Notes under the pieces: model-generated
The model's input: the letters and a program-made list of their open reading frames with translations, nothing else
The model's database searches: none
What the model was told of the DNA's origin: nothing
Assembly (NCBI GenBank): GCA_009823395.1
Contig: CM020519.1
Coordinates: forward strand, 14,388,501-14,452,500
DNA length: 64,000 bases
Direction of reading: 5' to 3'
Source of the DNA: Thamnaconus septentrionalis
Taxonomy: Eukaryota; Chordata; Actinopteri; Tetraodontiformes; Monacanthidae
Translations under genes and position numbers: made by a program
Part shown: piece after piece, positions 47,184 through 58,860 of the stretch
Numbering within the stretch: position 1 is the stretch's first letter
Layout of the letters: every line of letters begins with the position of its first letter

Positions 47184-49924
47184 GTAAGATCCCGCACTGG
47201 GCGGCACCAGCACTTGGTTTCCTCTGCAAATTTGAATCGGTTAACTTTATTGCTTTGTCTTTTACGTTGCGCTCTTACTGCGGCAGAGAGCTTTCCTTTA
47301 GCTCACATTCCGCTCAGCCTATTGAGACCATTTTTTTCAGATTTTTGTGTCTCTCTGTCCTAATTGGTGAAGAAAATGTCTGTCTGTTGTCTGTGATTGC
47401 TGTGCGGGGATGCTGCTGTCGCGTGGCTGCAGCCCATGTTCTCATTTCCCCTCGTTGGCTTGTCAACGTCGTGAGTGTTTGCACAGCCTCGTCCTTGTTT
47501 TCGCAGCCATTTATTTTCCCTCCTAAAGTGATGCATCCTGTCAAAAGATTCTTTTGCGTTCTTGCAAAGCCAACCGCTTTGTGGAGCGCCGACATGCGCA
47601 CATTGCTTTGTCCCTTTTATCATGACTTCTGCCCGGATGCCTATTTATCCGCGGTGGGCGGATAGCGGCAAATATTTCCGTGACGCTAGAACTGAAAGTA
47701 TGTAGACAATTTGCCTGTCTCAGATGAATGAGTCTGGGCTTTTAAGTCCCTGCTGCAGTTCTTATTTACTCCCTTATTTATGTGTTAACCTCTACGGTGA
47801 ATTGCGGCGTCATCTACAGGAAGTTAATGTTATCATTTATTACAGTTTTTTGTGGCGTCTTACAATCCCCAAAGCGATGGGTCCTATTTGGACATGACCC
47901 AATAATACATTTTCATTCATTCATTCATTCATTCATTCATTCATTCATTCCAACTGCTGCCCATTTCTGCATATTAGCCCAGACCCACAGTGTGGCCACA
48001 CTGTGAAGTATTTCCGTGATTCTTTCTGGTGTCCTTCGTCTTCTTGCAACATGTGCTTCATTTATCTCACCGAAGCACGCACCACAGCTCCCCAGCGCTC
48101 GGACAAAGCCGCCAATAGCTGGCAGGCGAAGGCGATCATTAAACCGTGTGTGGGTGCTCTGCTCTGCAGAGCGCTGGGTGACGTTCCACATTTTTAGAAC
48201 GTAAGCTTTTGAAGCGTTAAATTCTTAATAACCCAAAGTTTAGGCAATTATTTTTCCTGCCGTGTTTTTTTTTTTTTTTTTTATTATTCCAAAAACGGTT
48301 TGTTTATCCGTTGCTCACCGTCAAAATGTATCACAATATAACCACGGGAAATAGTTCATTATCTCCATAGGGGCAATATTAGCATTCAAGCAACCAAATT
48401 ATAAAGGTTTTTAATTATCAAGGGGCCAACTTGTCAGTTTCGGCAACACTGATGAACTGAGCAATATTAACCGGACATGTCAGAGGGAGAGTGTAACCAG
48501 TATAAAATCAGATACATGATACATATTTCACAGGCCAATTTGGGATTCTTTTTCTCATGTGTATTTTACCAATCTGATTTCCCCTTTTTTCACTTGGCTA
48601 AATAATGCTTGAAGCTTGATTTTTATTTTTTTTTTTTTTTTGATTCTCACTTGTGGCATTTATCTTTTAAAGGATGCTTGTTTTGTCTAGTGAGATTCCA
48701 ATCAGCTGCAAAATATTCAGATCTGAGGATTTGAGTACGGCTGTGTGAGAAGCATCTGAAAAAAAACTTAAGAAAAAAAACGTTTAATAAAATAATTCAT
48801 TTTAGAGGGATATTATTATCATTTCCAAATGCTAAATGGAGGCTGAGATAATCAAGCCTATTCCATTTTTTGACACGTACGCATTAGTCACAGTTGTTTC
48901 TCCGTCCTTTGTTTTTTTTTTTATTTTGTGGCACGGCCCTCAGCTTTTCTGTTTTGAGGGAGAGGGTTTTTTTTTGCACACCCGGAGGATATTTTGGCAA
49001 CAGGTGTGCTACCTGGTCAACAACACACAGTTTGCGACGGCGAGCAAAAGGTTAGCCGCCACGCCCTTTCTGCTTCGGTGGGGTCGCAACACAATGTGGT
49101 CAAAAATACTGCTTAAAAAAGATTCGTAGCAAACAAAATAAATAAGAAGATACCTCTGATACGAAAAGAATTTGGGAATCAATGATGAATCAATGTCGCC
49201 TCAAAATATTGATACAGCAATTATGCAGCGATGTAGCCGTTAAAACACTCAGCTGTCTAATTGCTCTAAATGACTCAACGCGCTCGGCAGCGATCAATTC
49301 CGCAATCGGTCTGATTCAGAAAAGCCCTTTTTTTTTTTTTTTTTAAACGTGCTTTTTTCGTTCGATTTTGGGAGCCTCAGATCGGCGCGGAAGCCGCGTT
49401 TGATTCTGTTTTGTTTCCTTTTTTTTCCCTCACGCCATTACGGAGTCAGAGTGTCTCCTCCTAATGCCAACGGTTCTCCTGTGAGTTGTTTGACTCTCCC
49501 AGTGTTTTGCCCACATTGTCAGATTAGTCATGCCGTACAGCAAGAGGCTGCCGCTCTCTAGAGGATACTTAATTGTATGTGGGAGGCGATGCTTTCAAGA
49601 GTCTCTCTCTTTTTTTCTTCTTCTTTTTTTCCCCTCCCCGGCCAATTAAGGTAGCCGTGCTATCAGGAATCTGACACAGAAATGGGCCTTTTATCCCCCT
49701 CGCCCCCCACCGTACGGGTTCGATCTGTCATAATAGATTGCCTATTGTTGCGGGGATTGCGTCACCTTTGCTTTCTGTATCCAAGGTGTCGAGCTTGCCG
49801 GCTCCGATTTTTGTTCCATCCGGCCGAAAACTTCGTAACTACCTTAGTAGCCCTGTGGCGGCGGCTCTCCTCCCAGAAGGTCGAGAGCGGAGCTCCACCT
49901 ACAGTCTGACCGAGGCGTCGGCGA
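47184..49924. other. aven downstream sequence (probable intron 2), first part
   Basis: No further aven exon is recognised. Contents are a (CATT)n tetranucleotide at about 47911-47948, poly-T runs at about 48264-48283, 48626-48642 and 49327-49345, and unique-looking blocks at about 48020-48200, 49250-49320 and 49430-49600 that could be conserved non-coding DNA. Confidence 0.4.
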
Positions 49925-49932
49925 GATCGCAG

Positions 49933-50623
49933 TAGGGATGGGCGATATATCGGCGTTTGCGATATATCGTCATCTCGCGACTCGTAATAACGATAAACTC
50001 GTGTTGATGACGTAATTACGTGCGCAACGCACTTGCTGCTGGCAGCCGGCAGCTCATGTGTAGCACAGTAACAAGCACGGGGCTGGTAGCGCACCCACCG
50101 TGCTCGAGAATCGATCGTGGATTGTGTGCAAAGTGAAAATAAACACCACGGAAACGACTTGCAAACATCCCGTTTTACTTTTTATTTATTTTCTTTTGGG
50201 TCGGCGGACCGGGATGTTGAGGCAGAAAACGCAAAAATGTTAGCGAACTTTTACTGGCACGACTCCGACTCAATTTCAGCAGACGTTGAACTCTGCCGTT
50301 TATCCACGCCGTCTTTTCAAGAGCGACCTCTCTTTCTGTTCTCTGTGGCGCTTGTTTTTAGCGTTCTTCATCTTCTTCCGCCTTCTGGGAATAAACTTGT
50401 GGCGCCACACCAGGCCAGGCATAGGTACTACATCGATTCCAGCGTATCCGTGTAATCGGTTTTTTTTTTTCGAGTGCAGTTTCAAAAATATGCAGTTACA
50501 AAAGAAAATCCCAAAACATGGAGTTGAATTGTTTCATATTTTTTTATCGTCACTTTTATCGTTATCGCAATAAATGGCAGAAATTATCGTGATAAAACTT
50601 TTAGTCCATATCGCCCATCCCTA
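49933..50623. mobile_element. hAT-type non-autonomous element with exact 8-bp target duplication
   Basis: The 691-bp element begins TAGGGATGGGCGATATAT and ends CCATATCGCCCATCCCTA, giving inverted ends. It is flanked by identical octamers GATCGCAG at 49925-49932 and 50624-50631, the hallmark of hAT insertion, and the identity suggests a fairly recent event. The interior has no transposase. Its terminal motif is shared with 37745-38081. Confidence 0.9.
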
Positions 50624-50639
50624 GATCGCAGCACCCCGC

Positions 50640-50655
50640 GCCCCCCCCCCCCCCA
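50640..50655. repeat. Poly-C run
   Basis: A C homopolymer of about 14 nt follows the right target duplication of the 49933-50623 element. It is G-rich on the minus strand. Confidence 0.7.
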
Positions 50656-52041
50656 ACCTCCTGCGTTCAGAGCGGCGTAATTAAATGGGCCCTGTGTTCT
50701 TCCCGGACTACAAAGCCATTAGGTAACTGCAGAGACGCTGCCTGCCGTAAGACACTCGACCCGATGTCGGGGGCCTGAGTGCAGCGGAACAGAACGAGAC
50801 GAGATAAATATACATCTGAGTGGGTGAGGACTGTTGTGTTCCTGACATCAAGGAGGCCTCGGAAGGTGTTGCAAGTTTTTAGGCTTGGGAAGAAAAGCTT
50901 CAAACGAGGTGGTGCGGGTTTATTTGCAAGGTGGAATATAATGGAATCCCTGATGCAGATTCTGCTCCGTTCCTGCCAGCTTCTACTTAGCGAAGAGTAA
51001 AGAGTCATTATACGCCGCCATTAGGATTTTTATTGCCTTAAAATTGAGTTTTTAAAAATGAATAATGAACAGCAGTGGTTATTTTTTTTATTTTTTTTGC
51101 CCTCATGCCGTTTTATTATTCCATTTAGAGCGATCTTAGCGGGTGAAACGATTTTCTGCAACAGGAGTATTATTATAATATAATTCCACGGAATTTTGAC
51201 TTTGTCACTTGGGTTCACAAAGACCCAGAAAATATTCTAATGGACTATGAAATTTTAAGTTGGCCTCGGTTGAAAGTATTAACAAAGCCAGTTAGAGCTG
51301 GGTTTTGACGTGTCCTCACGAGCTCAAAAGCTTTCAAAAGAATGGCGATCCATCGGAAAAATACCAAATCTGTGGTGTTGCTTGGTGATTTTACGCTGCT
51401 GGTGTGAAGCTTGCTGCAACTGGATCAAGCATAAAAGTCAAAAAGAAAAAATAGTTGTTGTGAAACGTAAAAAAAATGCTTTTACATCTACACATTTGGG
51501 GTGGAAGGAATGAATGAATGAATTAAGACATGCAGTCAATTGTCAATCCATTTACTTGTATTGACCTTTTTTGCCACATAAGCTCATTTTAATTGCAATG
51601 CGGTGACAGCGGCAGGTAATCGATGAAAACGCCGCCGCAGCTCCGAACCAGAGCGGAATGGATGAATCGGTTTTCCAAATCTGGCTCGTTAATAATCCAG
51701 TCATGACGAGTTCCTCGCAAGGAAAGAAGGGCAGGAAAAGGCCTGAAGCCTTCTACGATATGCAAACGTTGTTTTTTGTGCACTTTCACTTTTTATTTTA
51801 ATTTTCCACTTTAATTGACTGGTAGACTGCAGACTTAATTCCTAGACTTCATTCACTCAAGAAAACAGACAGCAGGCTTTTTCCCCCCCCCATCTAAATT
51901 CATTGAAGACTGATTGAAATTCGACAATTTTGTTTCTTGTCTGTGTTTTGTTGGGTCAAATAAGAAATTGATGCTTAAATGTTGGCTTTGTCAGTTGAGT
52001 ACTGTGACAAACCATAAATGATTTGTATTGACTGTTCACAC
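50656..52041. other. Non-coding stretch in probable aven intron 2
   Basis: No gene is seen. There are AT-rich segments and a GAATGAATGAAT run near 51507-51522. Sequence at 51590-51790 looks unique but has no coding signature. Confidence 0.4.
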
Positions 52042-52484
52042 TAGGGATGCTAATGATCGATTAATTCATTAATCGTTAATCGATCGATAAGGTCAATCGA
52101 CTAACGAATAATTGATCAGCGGCGATTTTTCCCGAGAACCTAATTTTCACAATGAATGTGTAAGGAACACATTATTTAACCCCTAAATGATGTTGAGGGT
52201 CCAGTGTGTTCATTTTTACATTGGAGAACAGTAAAAACACCCTAAACATTTATCCTCTGACTTTAAATTGACTTCTAACGTTAAAAAAAAAAGTTGTTTA
52301 ATAGTAGCTTGTTTTAGGTATATGATGACCATCACAGTATCGACAGGTGAATTGCTCATTCCTGCCACTACACTGTTATGATATGAACTACCCGTGTAAA
52401 AAATGTTCAATTAATTGCGCCTAATTTAATTTAATCGATTAAATTTTTAATTGACAAATAATCGATTAATTGTTAACATCCCTA
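52042..52484. mobile_element. hAT-like MITE rich in ATCGATTAAT motifs
   Basis: The element begins TAGGGATGCTAATGATCGAT and ends ATTGTTAACATCCCTA. The inverted ends share TAGGGATG-TAA, followed by repeated ATCGATTAAT motifs on both sides. The flanking octamers do not match, so the insertion is old or the boundary is off by a few bases. No ORF of interest. Confidence 0.7.
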
Positions 52485-53082
52485 AAATCCCTTCTCATCT
52501 TTAACAATACGGACAAATATCGGTTAAACTACCCTAAAAACCCAACTTACGTGTTTAAATGTAACTTTTGATTTTAGTTCATTTCAGTCCAGATCCATCC
52601 GCTCTCTCCTCAGCCCCTTGACAAGATGAGCGCAATATATCTCTCTATATATAACCACGTGTTTGTTTAAGGGCAGACTGTGTGCTCCCTCCCTCTACTA
52701 ACTTTCCCTGAATTACGTAACCGATGCCTCCCATATGCGCAACAGGCAGTAAAAACAACAGGAGCATATATCAACACGCTTTCACCACAAAGCAGATATG
52801 AAAAGGCTTAACGAAGGCGAGCACCACCTCTGAACAACAAGCCCCGACGTTTCCCACGGAAGCAGCAACCCAGCGGCTAGTTGCTCACCGGTTGGTTCGA
52901 TACGAACGACGGCCGCGAGTAGTTTGTTTACGGTGGCAGACTGTGCACCTGATTTGCATTTGCACTCATAGTTAATGATGTGAACAGAGGCAAAGGGTAA
53001 TTTTATAAAACATAATTGGCTATATCCATTTGATGCGTGCTACGTTTTCGTTTTCTTTTTCCGTTTTGGTGATGTTCTCACA

Positions 53083-53083
<1 letters not shown>
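52485..53083. other. Non-coding stretch before the 53-kb microsatellite
   Basis: No gene is seen. The segment 52600-52950 has higher complexity than its surroundings but contains no splice-flanked ORF I can support. Confidence 0.35.

Positions 53084-53136
<53 letters not shown>
53084..53136. repeat. (CA)n microsatellite
   Basis: About 26 uninterrupted CA units, followed by GAGTCCCTTCC. Likely polymorphic. Confidence 0.95.
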
Positions 53137-53140
<4 letters not shown>

Positions 53141-56100
53141 CCCTTCCAAATTTATTAGACCACCATCCATTGTGACATTCATGCCCCAGCTGCCCTCAAT
53201 GAACACCAGCGCTAATGACCAAAATCACTTTGTTTCTGCAATGGTTGATACACCAGTATGTAGAAAATTATGGTCATTTGCTGCTTTATCTGGAACAACA
53301 ACAAAACAATAGTGAGGGACATGTATATGTCTTGATTAAGATGGAAAGCATCCAATGTTATTCTTACTCTATAAATATTTTATATGTTTATTATTATTTT
53401 ATTTCTTTACGTCTTTTTAATTAATATAATTAATTAAATATTTTCCTTGTCTTTGCACTATACTCTGCAATGCAAATTTCCACAATGTGGGATTAAGAAA
53501 GATGTTCAATTCTATTCTGTTCTATGTTTTGGTCCTCTGTGGTCACTTCCTCTAATTAATTAATTTATTTATTTATTTCAAACATGTAAAAAACAACAAT
53601 AATAAAAAAACAACAAATAAAACCCACTTTAACCTAACAACATTTTAACCGCATTAAAATTACTGACAAAAACTATTATTACTATTGCTACTTTTTGGTA
53701 CTATTAGCAATTTTTTCTGCGTAGGCAAACCAAAATAAACCTGTCAACGGTTTGTCACAAGCCCGAGTTTCCCGCCTGCGTGCGTTTTTTCTAATCTCCA
53801 TCAAAATGTGCCAACACAGTGTGAAACTGGAGGGAGATGATCAATTTAGAGTAACAGAGATGGAGAGATCTCCACGTTCTCAGTTCTACTGGCAAGAGCT
53901 GCTGTTGCTTCTCAAATCAGCGGCGGGCATAACAGATGGAGTCGGGCGGTAATTTATTTTTTTATGTTTCTCTCTGGCTCACCCTTTGGTCAGTGGGAGC
54001 TAAATAACCTCGTTATTAGGAGAAATCTTGGATTTCGTGGGTGTGTTTCTCATGGAAAAATGGTGATTATAATATGGCATAAAGTCCTGAATACTCAATT
54101 GCAAATGTTTCACCAACTTACTCTAGGCGAGTTGTGTCTCCTGATTTGTCCTCCCCTACTTTGCGTCGGTTTCTCGGCCACTCCAGCCACTTCGTTTGTT
54201 TCTCTTGAGTAGAATGGGCAGTGTGGAAGTCATGTGTTTTTGAAACATTGTTTATTCGCGGTATGTGATTCTAAGGCCTGTGTTTCAGTTTAGGTTAAAT
54301 TGAAACAAAAACTTTTGGGCTTATCACAACTAAGCCAAAAATGGCATGGCAACAGCTTGACGGAGTGCTAGCGTAGCTACTGTGACAACAAGCTATTGAA
54401 AAGATTTCAACCAATCCTGGTTAGTTACAGTCTGGTAAGACGATTGAATCTGGGCAAATGCTCAAGATACCTCACTGATCACCTTCTTGCACTGACATTC
54501 CGCCACCTGCTTAAGACGTTCCAGCAAAGCGCAACCGTTGGCTAATGACGATCAAGATGGAAATTCATCTTCAGTTTTGTGCTTAACGGAAGTGAAACAA
54601 GAATAAAATGAGAAAGAGACCATGTTATGTCCAGGTGTAGCTCAGTTCCAGGCTAGCAAAAATGTAGTCGGCAACATCAAAAATGCGTAAAGATTCCGTA
54701 TTAAACCCATTTTCAGATCTGCACTTATGATTCTGGACTCCACTGGGGCAGTACGTGAGTAGTTATTTTACCTGCTGAGCTCGTCGCCCACCAGACACGG
54801 CCACCAGTGAAGTCTCGGTGCCCTTTACGTCGTCGCAAAATGCCGATTCGCAGAACTTTGTGTTTTAGCTAGCACTTTAAAAAAATAATTAAAACAAGCA
54901 AAAAAAGTCAGCAAAAATGCCTCTTCCTATTATAGAGAGTTCCTTAACAGGCTGCAGACAGATATTATTGTTAGAAAACATCGGCAAAGTAAATATTACA
55001 TAATATCGAACCTCTTTAAAATAATCCCGACTTTCACCAGTCGCAATTTGTCAAAAAAGACAGAACACGGCCTAATGCAGAGCCTTTCACTGGTGTTTAT
55101 ACGAAACTCATTTATATAACCCCAGTCCGTTTATATTTCATTTTGACAATTTTCTTCTGCTGAATGTATCCAAGTTGGACCCCCCCCCCCTCCTCACCCC
55201 CCACCGTTACCCCACCGACCGTCTCCGCTGAGGAACGAAGGCTCAGGCGGCCCAATAAAGACCTCTGTCCGTCCGTCCGTCCGTCTGTCTGTCTGTCTGG
55301 GCGAATTAGCCTTCACACCCCGTCAAGGTGCCGAACGGCTTTGGCAGGATGTGAAGTGGTCGACTTCCCGGTAAAAAGCTCCATTTTTACTTTGAAGCAC
55401 CATCGTGTGCTCGACGCGATCGAGGAGAGAAAAAAAAAAACATAAAAACAAAACCAAAAAAAGAAAAAATAACCTGAAGCCTGGTGCACAAATTATGCAA
55501 ACAGACTGGCGGATTTGAATCGAAGGTCATGATGATTTCTCTCGCTCGGTGGCCTCGTGTTTGGTTATTATGTAGCTCGGTCCAAACGCCGCACTGCTTT
55601 CGGCATTTGCGTGTTTTTTAGGGTTTTTTTTTTTTTTTTGACTTGGCGTGACTGCACCTTTTTTCTCCCGATGTTGTTGTTGCTGCGTTGAAAAGCATGA
55701 GGCAGAGCACGCACAGGACCTTCTTTTTTCCCCCGTTTTCTTTCCTCTTCTTTTTCATATCGCCCGGACCGCAGTTACTTTTCAAGGATGAAACCCTGGA
55801 GTTGTATTTTTTTTTGATACACCAAAATGCCCCCTTTTTATAAACGGCTTGTGTGCCGAAAGGCGCCTCCTGCCCGGCGCGTATCAGCTGTCGAAGGGCA
55901 GAGAGCGAGAGAGAGAGACTTGCATTGATTTAATTGAAACACATGTTGCTAAGAGGCCTTGAGGAATGAATTCCTCATCAATTGTTTTGTGAACCCGAGT
56001 GCAGTTTTTATTGTGCGGTTTGGTGCGGGGGGAGGGGCACGGGCTCGATTGACTTGCCGCTACGGGCGGTGCCGCTCGTTGTCTCGTTCTGACGTGTGCG

Positions 56101-56309
56101 TCCGTGCGTCCGTCCGTACGACTTGGGAGTCGCTTATTTACATCCTCGCGCGGTGCCATCTATCTGTACACATTAACGTGGGGATCAATCCTCCTCCCCC
56201 GCAGCCGTAGTTTGCCGAGGCCGCTAATGGGCACCTATCAGGGCTCAATCATAATGAGACAAAAGGAAATCGCGTTAGAGCCTCGGTGATTCCGCTAACC
56301 CGATTGACT
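53137..56309. other. Non-coding stretch in probable aven intron 2 or flank
   Basis: No gene is seen. Contents are ATTT-rich sequence at 53555-53640, a (CCGT)n-(CTGT)n tract at about 55266-55300, poly-T at 55623-55640, a GA run at about 55904-55918, and unique-looking blocks at about 55920-55990 and 56170-56309. Confidence 0.4.
55266..55300. repeat. Compound tetranucleotide repeat (CCGT)n-(CTGT)n
   Basis: About four CCGT units pass directly into about four CTGT units, the pattern left by C-to-T change at the CpG of one half of the array. Confidence 0.85.

Positions 56310-56392
<83 letters not shown>
56310..56392. repeat. (AC)41 microsatellite
   Basis: About 82 bp of uninterrupted AC units, the longest microsatellite in the window. 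It lies between two unique-looking blocks (56170-56309 and 56393-56480). Confidence 0.97.
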
Positions 56393-56394
<2 letters not shown>

Positions 56395-57168
56395 GGACGG
56401 CTTCCTGACCGAGATGAATAGTCCCAATCACGCCATTAATTTGTATTTTCCAGTGTCGTTATGGATACTTGATTAGCCATTGTTGACTTGGAGGAGAGTG
56501 GCGTCATAGCGGAGGAATGAGCCGTCCGGTTGGCGCGCCGCCGTCTGCTCGGGGTGGACGGTGGAGGGAAGGGTAGGAAAAAAATAAAAAAGTGAAAAAG
56601 GCGTCGCAGGTGCTCCGGTTTTGACGCTGCGCAAAAAAAAGTGCGCGGGGATGGCGTGAGGCCAAAACCCAGCGGCGGGCGAGTCGGCGGAAGTGAGAGT
56701 CGTCCCCGCTGACCCCCCCCTTGAAAAAAGTGCCGTCATTTCGGATGGGAACATGTCAGACGCGAGCTGGTGCACATGGAAGGAAATGTTAAGCTGGATG
56801 GAGGGAGTCAGGAGCAGTGCCTGGAAATCTATCTGGAAGGATTGATTGACCAAAAGTCTAGTTTGAGTGTCGGCATCAGCTGCGGATGAAAGTTCGTCAC
56901 TGATGGATGTCGCGCTGCTGTTGGATTGCAGGCGTAACGAGGCGGCAGACGGGTCCGCAGCAGAGACGAGTGATGACTGAAGCTGGCTGAATGTATAAAA
57001 GGACAGTTTAACACGACCCTGGCCTTGGAACTGTGGGGTTTCAGTATTTCACGAACAGGATTTTAATTGTACCCGCGTCGGTACATTCGGTCTGTTATGT
57101 AACCTGTCAGACAATTAAAGCACAGTGAATGCCACCAGTGGCAACAGATGCATTGTGGCAGAAAAGGC

Positions 57169-57203
<35 letters not shown>
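57169..57203. repeat. (ATT)n microsatellite
   Basis: About eleven ATT units, followed by TTCAGGTATG. No coding signal nearby. Confidence 0.9.
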
Positions 57204-57559
57204 TTCAGGTATGTTTTTCTATAATAGCTTACCATAAGTCATTTTTCACGATTCTTTCATATTATTTTTAAAATGTTAATTTTATGCTAGACACACTTCT
57301 GGAACGGCAACATTTTTTCGGAACTCACCAGAGTATTTGGATTGGTCATGTGACCAATCAACTGCTGTTTTTCAATGGTACTTCAAAACCAAACAAAATG
57401 CACGCACTCACACACAATGAAAAAAACAACCCTTCTGCATCCACCTCAGCACCTCACTTGGCATCAGCTGCCAGCTTCTGCTTTTTTTGTTTTGTTTTTT
57501 TTTTGGGCTTTTTTTTTGTGTGTGTGTGTTGCGCTCAGAAAATGTTCTGACGAGTCTGA

Positions 57560-58860
57560 ATCGCAGCGGCGCCGGCGCTGAACTCTGACACCTTTCGTTG
57601 CGATTGCGCTAACTGCTTCAGTAGGGACATGAAGAAAGGGACAGTTCTGCCTCCCGTGCGCGGCGTTGTAATCTCAGGAGCAGGTAGGTACTCACCCAGC
57701 GCGGTCCTCCTCCTCCTCCTCCTCCTCCTGCTCCTGCCGGCTTTTGAAATCGGCTCCTTCTCCCGGGCCGGCGGAGTTCCTCTCGGTTTTTTTTCCCCCC
57801 CTCTTCTTTTCTTCCTTCCTGCCTTCCGGACTCTCTCCCGCCGGCGCTCGCCTCCCTCTCCCGGCTCTCCCGGGCTCTCCTCCCGCCCCTGCCTGCCTCA
57901 GCTCGTCGTCCCCCCGCGCGCTCCTCTCTCCAGCCAGCTGAAAAACACACTCGTCAAATACGGGTCGCTCATCACACCCGTCGGCCCCTCGTCCTCGCCA
58001 GTTGCTAAGCGCGCAGAGGTGGTCGGGAGGGGGGGTTGGGGGGGGAGGTTGGGGGGGCGCCGGTCGCTCACATCCAAACAAGTTTTTTTTTCCTCGGTCT
58101 CATCGCTCCGCTCCCCTCCCTGCCCCCCCTCCTCCACCTCCCACTCCTCCCAAGAGGCGGCGGCCGCAACAGCTGTTTAGCGTCAGTCAGTCAGTCAGGT
58201 CGCTTTCGCCCTCGTCGCCTGAGTTTCAGAGGCGAGGACCTTATGGCAGATGTCGGACGGAACCTTCCTCTTCTTCCTCCTCCTCCCCTTCTTCTCCTCC
58301 TTCGCGTCCCTGAAGAGGTCGCCGCCGCGTTGACCTCCCGCAAAAGTTCTGGCCGCTCCGCACCCTCCTCAAGGCCGGCCGAGGAAAGCTTCCCGCGCCA
58401 CCAGCTGCACCATCACCACCACTTTTTTTTTTTTCTTCTTCTCTTTCCTTTTCTTGTTTTTCCCTCCTCCTAAAACCAGATTTCTGCCCACTTGCTCAGA
58501 CGCCTTGCCGCGTTCTGGTCCTCATCTCGCGCCCGGCAGCCAATCTCGGATAGAGAGAGAGAATTTTTTTTTTTTTTTTTTTTTGCGTCCCTCCCGGCCA
58601 GAAGCCTCCTCGCACGTCGGAGCGTCGAGCAGCACGGGTGAGGAGAGTGGAAGAGGTGAGGAGGTGGATGGAGGATGGAGGAGGGGGTGGAGCCAGCCAG
58701 GAGGAGGAGGAGGAAGAGGAGGAGGAGTCGACGTGGGTGTCGGCGGCGGTTCAGAGGAGGCCGCCTGTTTTCTTTTTCTTCTCCCCCAGCAGCAGCGCTG
58801 CTTGCAGCTGTGCGTCTCGTTTGCACGCAACTCAAACGGGGTAAGTGACTGTGACAGTCG
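57560..58860. promoter_or_regulatory. CpG-rich, GA/CT-rich island with outward splice donors on both strands
   Basis: The segment is far richer in CpG and GC than its flanks, with a (CTC)n run at about 57705-57733, GGA-rich sequence at 58660-58730 and many GC boxes. On the minus strand a GTGAGT donor begins at 57695 (exon end 57696, CGCTGG before it). On the plus strand a GTAAGT donor begins at 58841 (exon end 58840). CTCCCCCAG at 58781-58789 could be an acceptor before the latter. This is the layout of a bidirectional promoter with 5' untranslated exons. The long ORFs crossing it look like products of base composition. The minus-strand transcript could be the distal 5' exon of chrm5; the plus-strand one is unassigned. 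This is inference. Confidence 0.45.

Noticed and set aside
47911..47948. Regular short repeat considered as a CRISPR-like array
   Set aside because: It is a plain (CATT)n microsatellite with no spacers, in a eukaryotic genome.
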